A stretch of 64,000 bases of DNA from Neoalteromonas facilis (GTDB taxonomy: Bacteria; Pseudomonadota; Gammaproteobacteria; Enterobacterales; Alteromonadaceae): assembly GCF_002807665.1 (NCBI RefSeq), contig NZ_PEAY01000001.1, forward strand, positions 372,001 through 436,000, read 5' to 3'. Shown here piece after piece: positions 56,177 to 64,000 of the stretch. Every line of letters starts with the position of its first letter. Positions within the stretch are counted from its first letter, which is position 1. The translations under genes were made by a program, and so were the position numbers. The notes below the pieces were generated by a model that was not told the origin of the DNA, ran no database searches, and worked only from the letters and a program-made list of their open reading frames with translations.

Positions 56177-58776
56177 CAGTTCGCCTCACCAGCTGCAAGG
56201 AAGTCTTTAGCAAAACGCTGTAATACACCGCCCGCATCGTAAATAGAGACTTCTTCGGCTGTATCCAAACGACATTTGACATCCGTTGTAACGGTGTCGC
56301 CATTCGTACGGTTAATGGTTAAGGTTAAAATTGCCCCTGGCGCAATATCACCCGAAACATCGAAAGTTTCAGTTCCATCAATCGCTAACGTGTTTCGGTC
56401 TGTGCCTGGCAGGAACTCTAGTGGTAAAACCCCCATACCAATCAAATTAGTACGGTGAATACGTTCAAATCCTTCAGCAACAATAACTTCAACGCCAGCT
56501 AATCTAACGCCCTTGGCAGCCCAATCACGTGACGATCCCTGACCATAATCAGCGCCGGCGATGATGATCAACGGTTGTTTACGCTCCATATAGGTCTCGA
56601 TCGCTTCCCACATGCGCATAACGGTACCTTCAGGTTCAACACGCGCAAGTGAACCTTCTTTAACCTTGCCTTGTTCGTCCAGTACCATTTCGTTACGTAA
56701 ACGCGGATTCGCAAAGGTCGCACGTTGTGCCGTTAAATGGTCTCCACGGTGCGTTGCGTAGCTATTAAAGTCTTCTTCAGGCAGGCCCATTTTCGCCAAG
56801 TACTCACCCGCCGCGCTGTCAGCCATAATGGCATTAGATGGCGACAAGTGGTCAGTCGTTATGTTGTCACCAAGTACGGCCAAGGGACGTAATTTCGATA
56901 GACTGCGCTCACCGGCTAGTGCGCCTTCCCAATACGGTGGTCTGCGAATGTAGGTACTCTGAGGACGCCATGCGTATAACGGGTCGTTGTCTTCACCATA
57001 GTCGACACTGAGATCAAACATAGGGTTGTAGACTTTTCTGAATTGTTCAGGCTTAACGCTTTGCGCGATAACCGCATCAATTTCTTCATCACTCGGCCAG
57101 ATATCAGCCAATCTGACTTCGTTACCATCCTTGTCTAGTCCCAAAACGTCTTTCTCAATATCAAAACGAATTGTTCCCGCGATAGCGTACGCCACGACTA
57201 ATGGCGGAGACGCTAAGAACGCTTGCTTGGCATAAGGGTGAATACGGCCATCGAAGTTTCGGTTGCCCGACAAAACAGCTGTTGCATATAGATCACGTCG
57301 CTTAATTTCATCAACGATTTCAGGACGCAGCGCACCACTCATACCATTACACGAGGTACAAGCAAACGCGACAATACCAAAGCCCAATTTTTCCAACTCA
57401 GGTAACAAGGCAGCTTCTTCCAAATACAGCTGCACGGCTTTTGAACCAGGTGCCAATGAGGTTTTAACCCATGGTTTACGCGCCAACCCTTTGGCATTTG
57501 CATTGCGAGCGATCAATCCTGCCGCAATCATGTTACGAGGGTTACTGGTATTGGTACAGCTAGTGATCGCAGCAATAATCGTTGCGCCATCTGGCATCTC
57601 ATCTTGTGCGTGAGGAGGCACAGGTGCTGAAATACCTTTTACTTTTAAATCTGCTGTCGATACGCGGCTATGCGGATTCGAGGGGCCAGCGATATTGCGC
57701 ACCACAGACGATAAATCAAACGTTAATACGCGCTCATATTCAGCCGCGACTAAATCATCTGCCCAAAGACCTGTGTGTTTTGCGTATTGCTCAACAAGCG
57801 CCACTTGTGCATCTTCACGTCCCGTTAGACGCAAGTAGTCAATGGTGTGTTGGTCAATGTAGAACATTGCCGCACTGGCACCGTATTCAGGCGTCATATT
57901 GGAAATGGTGGCGCGATCACCTAGGGTTAAGTGCTTCGTGCCTTCACCAAAGAATTCTAGATAAGTCGAAACGACCTTCGCTTGGCGCAAGAATTCCGTT
58001 AAGGCTAAAACGATATCGGTTGCAGTAATACCAGGGTTTGGTTTGCCGGTTAATTCAACACCTACAATATCAGGCAAGCGCATATAAGATGCTCGGCCTA
58101 GCATAACACTTTCAGCTTCTAGGCCACCAACACCCAACGCAATAACGCCTAGCGCATCAACCATTGGGGTATGGCTGTCAGTGCCAACAAGCGTGTCAGG
58201 GAAAGCAACACCGTCGCGTTGTTGGATCACAGGTGACATACGCTCTAGGTTAATTTGGTGCAAGATCCCGTTACCCTGTGGGATCACGTCAATGTTTTTA
58301 AATGCTGTTTTGGTCCAGTTAATAAAGTGAAAACGATCTTCATTACGGCGATCTTCAATCGCACGGTTCTTTTCAAACGCATCCTTTTCATAGCCAGCAT
58401 GTTCCACTGCCAACGAGTGATCAACCACAAGTTGTGTTGGTACAACAGGGTTAACTTTTGCCGGATCGCCACCTTTAGCCGCTATAGCATCTCGTAAACC
58501 CGCTAAGTCAACTAATGCCGTCTGCCCTAAAATATCATGACAAACCACACGCGCGGGATACCAAGGAAAGTCCAGATCACGCTTACGTTCGATGATTTGC
58601 TTTAACGAGGCCGTTAAGGTCTCGGGCGAGCACCGACGAACGAGGTTTTCAGCCAATACACGTGATGTATAGGGGAGTTTCTCATAAGCACCGGCTTCAA
58701 TAGCATTTACGGCTTCGCGGGTATCGAAAAAATCGATTCCCGCTCCCGGTAATGGTTTTCTATAGTCGTGATTCAT
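56176..58776 (-). CDS. acnD: Fe-S 2-methylcitrate dehydratase AcnD
   Basis: An 866-residue aconitase-family enzyme of the 2-methylcitrate cycle; it dehydrates 2-methylcitrate and needs PrpF. Cluster cysteines are in TSCTNTSNP near 412 and FACTSCNGMSGAL near 475. DSHTPMVDALGV is near 204 and the swivel domain has YGQGSSRDWAAKG near 737. It starts 6 bases after prpC. An AcnD-PrpF pair replaces PrpD in this organism. Confidence 0.96.
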   Translation of the reverse strand: MNHDYRKPLPGAGIDFFDTREAVNAIEAGAYEKLPYTSRVLAENLVRRCSPETLTASLKQIIERKRDLDFPWYPARVVCHDILGQTALVDLAGLRDAIAAKGGDPAKVNPVVPTQLVVDHSLAVEHAGYEKDAFEKNRAIEDRRNEDRFHFINWTKTAFKNIDVIPQGNGILHQINLERMSPVIQQRDGVAFPDTLVGTDSHTPMVDALGVIALGVGGLEAESVMLGRASYMRLPDIVGVELTGKPNPGITATDIVLALTEFLRQAKVVSTYLEFFGEGTKHLTLGDRATISNMTPEYGASAAMFYIDQHTIDYLRLTGREDAQVALVEQYAKHTGLWADDLVAAEYERVLTFDLSSVVRNIAGPSNPHSRVSTADLKVKGISAPVPPHAQDEMPDGATIIAAITSCTNTSNPRNMIAAGLIARNANAKGLARKPWVKTSLAPGSKAVQLYLEEAALLPELEKLGFGIVAFACTSCNGMSGALRPEIVDEIKRRDLYATAVLSGNRNFDGRIHPYAKQAFLASPPLVVAYAIAGTIRFDIEKDVLGLDKDGNEVRLADIWPSDEEIDAVIAQSVKPEQFRKVYNPMFDLSVDYGEDNDPLYAWRPQSTYIRRPPYWEGALAGERSLSKLRPLAVLGDNITTDHLSPSNAIMADSAAGEYLAKMGLPEEDFNSYATHRGDHLTAQRATFANPRLRNEMVLDEQGKVKEGSLARVEPEGTVMRMWEAIETYMERKQPLIIIAGADYGQGSSRDWAAKGVRLAGVEVIVAEGFERIHRTNLIGMGVLPLEFLPGTDRNTLAIDGTETFDVSGDIAPGAILTLTINRTNGDTVTTDVKCRLDTAEEVSIYDAGGVLQRFAKDFLAAGEAN

Positions 58777-58782
58777 ACTGGC

Positions 58783-59907
58783 TTACCCGCGTTGTGCAAT
58801 AGGAACAACCGGACGTAGGTCTTCACCGGTATATTCAGCTGAAGGACGAATAATACGGTTGTCTGCGCGTTGCTCCATGACGTGCGCAGCCCAGCCTGTA
58901 AGGCGAGACATAACGAAAATAGGCGTAAATAACTTCGTCGGAATGCCCATGAAGTTATAGGCAGATGCGTGGAAGAAATCAGCATTACAGAACAATTTCT
59001 TTTCACGCCACATAACTTCTTCACAACGCACAGATACTGGATATAGCACCGTATCGCCAACATCAGCGGCTAATTTTTCAGACCACAATTTAATAATTTC
59101 GTTACGTGGATCGCTTTCCGAGTAGATCGCGTGACCAAAGCCCATGATTTTCTCTTTGCGTTCCAGCATGCCCATCATTTCTTCTTCAGCATTTTCAGGT
59201 GAGGTGAATCGCTCGATCATTTCCATTGCCGCTTCGTTTGCACCACCGTGCAGTGGACCACGCAAAGAGCCTATCGCTCCGGTTACACACGAGTGCATAT
59301 CAGACAACGTTGATGCACATACACGCGCAGTAAAGGTTGATGCGTTAAATTCGTGCTCTGCATACAAGATCAACGACACATGCATAACCTGCTCGTGCAG
59401 TGACTTAGGCTTTTCGCCGTGTAACAGGTGTAAGAAGTGACCACCAATGGAATCATCATCAGTTTCAACATCAATGCGGACGCCATCGTGTGAAAAACGG
59501 TACCAGTAACAAATGATACTTGGGAAACACGCCAGCATGCGATCTGTAACGTGTTGCTGCTGTTCAAAGCTTTCTTCCATTTCTAAATTTCCCAGCATTG
59601 AACAACCGGTACGTAAGACGTCCATAGGATGTGCATCGGCGGGAATGCGTTCTAGTACATCTTTCAACGCTTGCGGTAAACCACGTAAGCTTTTCAATGT
59701 AGCTTTATAATCATTTAATTCTTGTTGCGTTGGCAGATGCCCCTTAAGGATCAAATGAGCCACTTCTTCAAACTGACAGTTCTCTGCCAAGTCTTTAACG
59801 TCATATCCGCGGTATGTTAATCCCGATCCTGACTTACCTACTGTCGATAATGCGGTTTTCCCAGCAACTTGACCTCTAAGTCCTGCGCCACTTAACACTT
59901 TAGCCAT
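58783..59907 (-). CDS. prpC: 2-methylcitrate synthase PrpC
   Basis: A 374-residue citrate-synthase-family enzyme joining propionyl-CoA and oxaloacetate. Catalytic residues are His in SLRGPLHGGANEAA near 230, His in MGFGHAIYSESDPRN near 270 and the aspartate in CNADFFHASAY near 320. The ATG at 59907 has GGAG 9 bases upstream; a TTG five codons earlier overlaps that site. It lies 34 bases after prpB. Confidence 0.96.
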   Translation of the reverse strand: MAKVLSGAGLRGQVAGKTALSTVGKSGSGLTYRGYDVKDLAENCQFEEVAHLILKGHLPTQQELNDYKATLKSLRGLPQALKDVLERIPADAHPMDVLRTGCSMLGNLEMEESFEQQQHVTDRMLACFPSIICYWYRFSHDGVRIDVETDDDSIGGHFLHLLHGEKPKSLHEQVMHVSLILYAEHEFNASTFTARVCASTLSDMHSCVTGAIGSLRGPLHGGANEAAMEMIERFTSPENAEEEMMGMLERKEKIMGFGHAIYSESDPRNEIIKLWSEKLAADVGDTVLYPVSVRCEEVMWREKKLFCNADFFHASAYNFMGIPTKLFTPIFVMSRLTGWAAHVMEQRADNRIIRPSAEYTGEDLRPVVPIAQRG

Positions 59908-59941
59908 TCGTTTATTCTCCAATTAGGTTCGTTCAGTAAAA

Positions 59942-60820
59942 TTAATTTTTATTCGATTCAGCAAACAGGGCATCGAGCTTTTGCTCGTAATCGTGGTAGC
60001 CCAAATAGTCATACAATTTCATGCGCGTTTGCATCATGTCTACCACGGCTTTTTGGTCACCGTCTCGTAGGATTGCTTCGTAAACGGTTTCAGCCGCTTT
60101 ATTCATGGCTCTGAATGCGCTTAATGGGTACAGCACCATCGCGGCGCCCCACTCACCCAACTCTTTTGCATTCCATAATTCAGTTTTGCCAAATTCAGTA
60201 ATATTAGCCAAGATTGGTACGTCCAACGCTTCAGAAAACGCGCGATAATGTTCTTCTGTCTGAATAGCTTCAGCAAAGATACCGTCAGCACCGGCAGCAA
60301 CATAGGCCTTTGCACGCGCTATAGCGGCTTCTAAGCCCTCTTGTGCAAATGCATCAGTTCTTGCCATGATGAAAAAATCAGGGTCCGTACGAGCGTCTAC
60401 GGCTGCTTTAATGCGATCGACCATTTCTTCCGTTGACACAATGGCTTTGTTGGGACGGTGTCCACAACGCTTTTGTGCCACCTGATCTTCCATGTGCACA
60501 GCTGCAGCGCCAGCTTTTTGCATATCCTTAACGGTTTTCGCAATATTAAACGCCCCGCCCCAACCGGTATCGATATCAACCAGTAACGGAAGATCACATG
60601 CAGCAGTGATGCGCTGAACATCCACTAACACATCGTTCAGCGATGTCATACCCAAGTCAGGTAAACCATAAGATGCGTTGGCAACGCCTCCTCCAGATAA
60701 GTAAATCGCTTTGTGGCCAATTTGCTCAGCCATCATGGCTGCATACGCATTTATCGTACCTACAATTTGAAGGGGGTTATTTTGAGCGAGCGCTTCGCGA
60801 AAGCGTTTACCTGGAGTCAT
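59942..60820 (-). CDS. prpB: 2-methylisocitrate lyase PrpB
   Basis: A 292-residue PEP mutase/isocitrate lyase family enzyme that splits 2-methylisocitrate into pyruvate and succinate. The signature KRCGHRPNK with its catalytic cysteine is near 117, and [11 protein letters not shown] near 80 binds metal. It starts 9 bases after the GntR gene, so both are on one transcript. Confidence 0.96.
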   Translation of the reverse strand: MTPGKRFREALAQNNPLQIVGTINAYAAMMAEQIGHKAIYLSGGGVANASYGLPDLGMTSLNDVLVDVQRITAACDLPLLVDIDTGWGGAFNIAKTVKDMQKAGAAAVHMEDQVAQKRCGHRPNKAIVSTEEMVDRIKAAVDARTDPDFFIMARTDAFAQEGLEAAIARAKAYVAAGADGIFAEAIQTEEHYRAFSEALDVPILANITEFGKTELWNAKELGEWGAAMVLYPLSAFRAMNKAAETVYEAILRDGDQKAVVDMMQTRMKLYDYLGYHDYEQKLDALFAESNKN

Positions 60821-60829
60821 GATTGCCTC

Positions 60830-61495
60830 TTATGATTGCTTTAATTTAGATTCAATATTATTGCGTGAGTAAAGAATATGGCGTCGCATTAGCATTTCTG
60901 CCAGTTCTTCATCTCGGTGATTGATTGCATTAACGATTTGTTGGTGTTCGTTGAACGCTGTAGATACACGAGGACCAGCCATACCAAGTTGCACGCGATA
61001 CATGCGCACCAAATGGTAGATCCCGTTGATCAAAAGGTGGATTAATTGTTGGTTTTTGCTGCCAAGTACAATACGGTAATGAAAATCAACATCTCCCGCT
61101 TCCTGATAGTACGACTCACCATCTTTAACGCTGCTCGCATGCTGACTAAGCAAAGCGTGCAACTCAGCAATATCGGCTTCACTCATATTTCGGGCGGCTA
61201 ATCGCGCAGCCATACCTTCAAGTGATTCTCTGACTTCGTAAAGCTCAATAAGCCCCTCAATGGATAGCGTTACTACCCGCGCGCCGATGTTTGCCTTACG
61301 TTCGATAAGGTTGCAAGAGGCTAACCGATTAATCGCTTCTCGCACAACCGCTCGACTTACTTGATAGTTTGTCGACAATTCAGTTTCGCTGAGTTTACTG
61401 CCTGCCGATATGACGCCTTCGACAATGTCCTGACGTAACTGATAAAACAGCTTATCTGACGATGTGATAGCAGGTTCTACTTGCACGGAGATCAC
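60830..61495 (-). CDS. GntR/FadR family regulator of the propionate operon
   Basis: A 221-residue regulator: winged helix (about 10-75, with LSETELSTNYQVSRAVVREAINRLA) and an FCD ligand domain (about 90-210) with His residues for a metal. The start is GTG at 61495; a second GTG at 61486 is possible. First gene of the prp operon and probably its autorepressor: two copies of ATTGTCGACAAT flank its promoter, and a third core copy lies inside its own coding sequence. The ligand may be 2-methylcitrate, as for other prp regulators; not shown here. Confidence 0.9.
   Translation of the reverse strand: MISVQVEPAITSSDKLFYQLRQDIVEGVISAGSKLSETELSTNYQVSRAVVREAINRLASCNLIERKANIGARVVTLSIEGLIELYEVRESLEGMAARLAARNMSEADIAELHALLSQHASSVKDGESYYQEAGDVDFHYRIVLGSKNQQLIHLLINGIYHLVRMYRVQLGMAGPRVSTAFNEHQQIVNAINHRDEELAEMLMRRHILYSRNNIESKLKQS
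61369..61378. promoter_or_regulatory. Intragenic GntR operator copy
   Basis: TTGTCGACAA, the core of the two upstream palindromes, recurs inside the GntR gene, 142 bases centre to centre from the site at 61510. It may allow looping or block elongation. Confidence 0.5.
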
Positions 61496-61509
61496 TCTTG
61501 CCCAACAAC

Positions 61510-61521
61510 ATTGTCGACAAT
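61510..61521. promoter_or_regulatory. GntR operator, proximal copy
   Basis: ATTGTCGACAAT is a perfect 12-base palindrome matching the FadR/FCD-type pattern TNGT-N-ACNA. It lies 15 bases before the GTG start of the GntR gene. Confidence 0.75.
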
Positions 61522-61561
61522 AATAGCGCCTATTTTAAATATTTCCAGTTATTATGGCTTA

Positions 61562-61573
61562 ATTGTCGACAAT
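61562..61573. promoter_or_regulatory. GntR operator, distal copy
   Basis: A second identical palindrome ATTGTCGACAAT. Its centre is 52 bases from the proximal copy, close to five helical turns, so both sites face the same side of DNA. Confidence 0.75.
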
Positions 61574-61617
61574 TTAGACAAGAATGTTGATTTAAGACAA
61601 ATTATTTATAAAAGCGC

Positions 61618-61950
61618 TTAGGCTTTCTTAACGAATTGAGATTTAAGCATCATCGCACCCATACCATCAACTTTGCAGTCGATGTCATGATCGCCATCGA
61701 CGATACGGTTAATTTTGGCTTTTGTGCCAATCTTAATGACACTGGATGAACCTTTAACTTTAAGATCCTTAGCTAGCGTAACTGTATCGCCTTCATACAA
61801 GGTATTGCCTACTGCATCTTTTCGGGTGGGTACGTCCTCAGCGCTATCACCGGCTTGCCATTCATGTCCACATTCAGGACAGACAAGCAACTGCTGGTCT
61901 TCATAGGTATATTCAGATTGGCATTGTGGGCATGGAGGTAAAGCAGACAT
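61618..61950 (-). CDS. phnA: Zinc-ribbon protein YjdM/PhnA
   Basis: A 110-residue protein with an N-terminal zinc ribbon (CPQC near 9 and CPEC near 26) and a C-terminal SH3-like barrel ([18 protein letters not shown]). Despite its old name it is not needed for phosphonate use in most bacteria; the role is uncertain. The ATG at 61950 has AGGA 7 bases upstream. It stands upstream of the propionate operon but is probably a separate transcript. Confidence 0.92.
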   Translation of the reverse strand: MSALPPCPQCQSEYTYEDQQLLVCPECGHEWQAGDSAEDVPTRKDAVGNTLYEGDTVTLAKDLKVKGSSSVIKIGTKAKINRIVDGDHDIDCKVDGMGAMMLKSQFVKKA

Positions 61951-62019
61951 TAACATTTCCTATAGACATAAACGCGCATTGTAACATTAGCTAAACGCTC
62001 ATGCCGCTGTAATTTATGT

Positions 62020-62166
62020 TTATCTATCCATGCATTTATTACGATTTGACGCACACCGCTTTGAACAATACTTAACATTGTCCCAATCACGCGCCCACTT
62101 TTTGCGCCAGCGAAAAGGTCTTTCACACACTGCGCAAATTTTCTCGGGTAATTCAGACTTTTTCAT
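62020..62166 (-). CDS. DUF2256 family small cysteine-rich protein
   Basis: A 48-residue protein: the ATG at 62166 gives [18 protein letters not shown], followed by RWRKKW, then a second pair of cysteines YCSKRC, and ends CMDR. C-x2-C and C-x3-C look like a zinc site. The gene overlaps the 3' end of the photolyase gene by 14 bases. DUF2256 is known to travel with photolyase or cryptochrome genes, so it may help them, but its function is unknown. It is below the usual length cut-offs and easy to miss. Confidence 0.85.
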   Translation of the reverse strand: MKKSELPEKICAVCERPFRWRKKWARDWDNVKYCSKRCASNRNKCMDR

Positions 62167-63691
62167 CATCCTCTAATCGACACAAAAACACGTCTGCGTC
62201 GTCACGCATCATTGACACGTTGTTAGGGTCCATTTTGGACAGCGTACTGTAAATCATGCTCATCCGCCTATTGCTACCCAGGCGCTCTTGATTGCGTGCT
62301 ACAAAATCCCAATACAAATAATTAAACGGACACGCTTGTGGCCCGGTTTTCTCTTTAACATTGTATGCACAGGACTGGCAGTAATTAGACATCTTGTGAA
62401 TATAACTTCCGCTTGCTGCATAAGGTTTACTGGCGAGTTTTCCACTATCCGCATATAAAATCATGCTCGACACATTGGGCATTTCGACCCACTCATAGGC
62501 GTCTGCGTAAACAATCAAGAACCACTCATTCACATATTTCGGGTCAATACCCGCTAACAATGCGAAGTTACCGATTACCATCAATCGCTGAATGTGATGA
62601 GCATAGGCATTATCACGCGTTTCACTGATGCATTGATGCAAACAATTCATGTCAGTGTCAGCTGTCCAAAAGAACGAAGGTAGTTTTCTGTAGGCTTCAA
62701 GCTGATTGCGGTCAGCCAGCTCCGGCATGAAGTGCCAATAGAATCCTCGAATGTATTCTCGCCATCCTATGACCTGACGCACGAACCCTTCCACACTATT
62801 CAGTGGCGCCTGACCTGCGTAATAGGCCTGAATGGCAGCATCGACGACTTCATTAACGTTTAGCATGCCACAATTTAGGTAAAAACTAATGTGCGAATGA
62901 AACATCCAAGGCTCACCTGACACCATCGCGTCTTGATAGCGTCCGAAATCGGGCAAGCGCTCAGCAATAAAGGCATTCAAGACATCTAATGCTTGGTCAC
63001 GCGTAACCGCAAATGCGAAATTATCAAGCGAACCGAAGTGATCAGAGAAGTGTTTCTCGACCAGTGTTAGCACTTCTGCCGTTACGCGGTCTGATTGATG
63101 TAACGTGCGCTTCGGAACTTGCATATGCTGCGGCATCGCTTCACGATTTTGATGGTCATAATTCCATTTTCCGCCAACAGGTTTACCCTGCTCCATCAGG
63201 TATCCTGTTCTTTTGCGAACTTCTCGATAGAAGTACTCCATACGCAGCTCTTTCCGACCCTCAGCCCAGTTTGCAAAAAAGGACTGTGGCATCAAAAAGC
63301 GATTGTCTTCTGTGATTTCGACACCTATATCCCAATCAGACTGCCATGTTTTCATGTCTTCAAGTAAGCGATACTCGGCGGGCTGCGCAACAATTACTTT
63401 ATTTAAGTTATAGCGCTCTAGCATCCACTTAGTTTGGTCTTTTAAACTGCCTTGATTCTCTGGATGCTCATAATCGATATAGGTAACACGCAGACCTTCT
63501 TCTTGAAGCGAAGCCGCAAAATGCCGCATTGCCGAAAACAAGAAGGCTATTTTCTGCTTATGATGCTTTACATAGCTTGCTTCAGATCGAACCTCGGCAA
63601 TTAAGACATGGTCGTTTGCGACGTCGACATTGTCCAAGCTGCTCATATCACGAGACAGCTGGTCACCCAAAATCAGTCTAAGTGCCCCCAT
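62153..63691 (-). CDS. Iron-sulfur bacterial photolyase/cryptochrome ((6-4) type)
   Basis: A 512-residue flavoprotein of the photolyase-related FeS-BCP group (PF04244). Four cysteines at 350 (DMNCL), 438 and 441 (CQSC) and 454 (QACPF) have exactly the spacing of the [4Fe-4S] ligands in Agrobacterium PhrB, a (6-4) photolyase. AHHIQRLMV lies near 365. The enzyme should use FAD and light to repair (6-4) photoproducts. It lies 2 bases after the CPD photolyase and overlaps the DUF2256 gene. Confidence 0.92.
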   Translation of the reverse strand: MGALRLILGDQLSRDMSSLDNVDVANDHVLIAEVRSEASYVKHHKQKIAFLFSAMRHFAASLQEEGLRVTYIDYEHPENQGSLKDQTKWMLERYNLNKVIVAQPAEYRLLEDMKTWQSDWDIGVEITEDNRFLMPQSFFANWAEGRKELRMEYFYREVRKRTGYLMEQGKPVGGKWNYDHQNREAMPQHMQVPKRTLHQSDRVTAEVLTLVEKHFSDHFGSLDNFAFAVTRDQALDVLNAFIAERLPDFGRYQDAMVSGEPWMFHSHISFYLNCGMLNVNEVVDAAIQAYYAGQAPLNSVEGFVRQVIGWREYIRGFYWHFMPELADRNQLEAYRKLPSFFWTADTDMNCLHQCISETRDNAYAHHIQRLMVIGNFALLAGIDPKYVNEWFLIVYADAYEWVEMPNVSSMILYADSGKLASKPYAASGSYIHKMSNYCQSCAYNVKEKTGPQACPFNYLYWDFVARNQERLGSNRRMSMIYSTLSKMDPNNVSMMRDDADVFLCRLEDDEKV

Positions 63692-63693
63692 AT

Positions 63694-63999
63694 TTATCCT
63701 GCTTTTACTACGTCATAGGCTTGTAGTGCTTTTTGCCGTGATGCCTTAAGATCAACGATGGGTTTCGGATAATCCTTACCCAGCACAATACCCGCTGCAC
63801 GTAAAACCTCACTGGGTGCTTCCCAGGGTTTATGAATGTATTTTGCAGGTAGCTTCGACAATTCTGGGCAGTAGGTTTTGACATACTCGCCATGTTTATC
63901 GAACTTTTCGCCTTGTAGCACAGGGTTGAATATTCTGAAATACGGCGCAGCATCAGCTCCAGAACCGGCAACCCACTGCCAGCTTGCAGAATTACTTGC
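63694..63999 (-). CDS. phrB: CPD photolyase (C-terminal part; 5' end outside window)
   Basis: The last 101 residues of a class I DNA photolyase. WQWVAGSGADAAPYFRIFNP is the FAD-binding core motif, followed by KFDKHGEYVKTYCPEL and KYIHKPWEAP, all typical of PhrB. The gene runs past the window end on the - strand. It repairs cyclobutane pyrimidine dimers and is 2 bases upstream of the FeS photolyase gene. Confidence 0.95.
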   Translation of the reverse strand, partial: ASNSASWQWVAGSGADAAPYFRIFNPVLQGEKFDKHGEYVKTYCPELSKLPAKYIHKPWEAPSEVLRAAGIVLGKDYPKPIVDLKASRQKALQAYDVVKAG

Positions 64000-64000
64000 T

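Overview
The window is a chromosomal segment of a marine-type gammaproteobacterium, most likely in the Alteromonadales (Alteromonas/Glaciecola/Paraglaciecola-like). This rests on gene order (lrp-ftsK-lolA-rarA-crcB-serS, tusDCBE, uvrY-uvrC-pgsA followed by tRNA-Gly/Cys/Leu, ccoNOQP-ccoHIS-fnr-uspE-ttcA), moderate AT-rich base composition and protein resemblance recalled from memory; no database search was possible. I see no prophage, insertion sequence, integrase, CRISPR array or plasmid backbone.

Layout. 1-8756: core housekeeping genes: the 3' part of lrp, then ftsK, lolA, rarA, crcB and serS on the + strand, converging on tusDCBE (tRNA 2-thiouridine sulfur relay) and a YccA-type Bax-inhibitor membrane protein. 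8961-10218: tRNA-Ser and a lone PEP-CTERM exported protein behind a sigma-54-type promoter. 10518-14038: uvrY-uvrC-pgsA and a three-tRNA operon. 14043-19398: an outer-membrane barrel protein, mercaptopyruvate sulfurtransferase, a sirtuin, a LysE/RhtB exporter, a membrane protein, a Bax-type glucosaminidase-like protein and a DUF2987-like protein. 19399-30158 (- strand): the cbb3 oxidase operon, its assembly genes, fnr, uspE, ttcA and a patatin. An FNR box lies in the divergent promoter region, so the oxygen sensor and the high-affinity oxidase appear to be wired together. 30362-39246: a small exported protein, a two-subunit bacterioferritin, a Kef-type antiporter, a Baeyer-Villiger monooxygenase with a hydrolase, and two further oxidoreductases.

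39270-45585 is a signalling block: hybrid histidine kinase, a stand-alone receiver apparently starting at AUU, a GAF-PAS-PAS-GGDEF-EAL protein with a degenerate GGDEF motif, and a CBS-domain protein. 45642-54031 is the least characterised part: two exported proteins of unknown role, a TPR protein, a TMEM175-like membrane protein lacking the FSD motif, an acyl-CoA dehydrogenase, two alpha/beta hydrolases and a 482-residue protein resembling a degenerate HD-GYP domain. 54197-61573: a second Lrp-family regulator and the complete methylcitrate (propionate) operon gntR-prpB-prpC-acnD-prpF, whose GntR gene is surrounded by three copies of TTGTCGACAA. 61618-64000: a YjdM/PhnA protein and a light-repair cluster: a CPD photolyase cut by the window end, an iron-sulfur (6-4)-type photolyase and a 48-residue DUF2256 gene.

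No single locus is a clearly new multi-gene system. The most unusual items are the AUU-start receiver, the HD-GYP-like orphan, the FSD-less TMEM175-like protein, the sigma-54/PEP-CTERM pair, the three-site GntR operator, the split-function bacterioferritin, and transcription terminators encoded inside convergent coding sequences.
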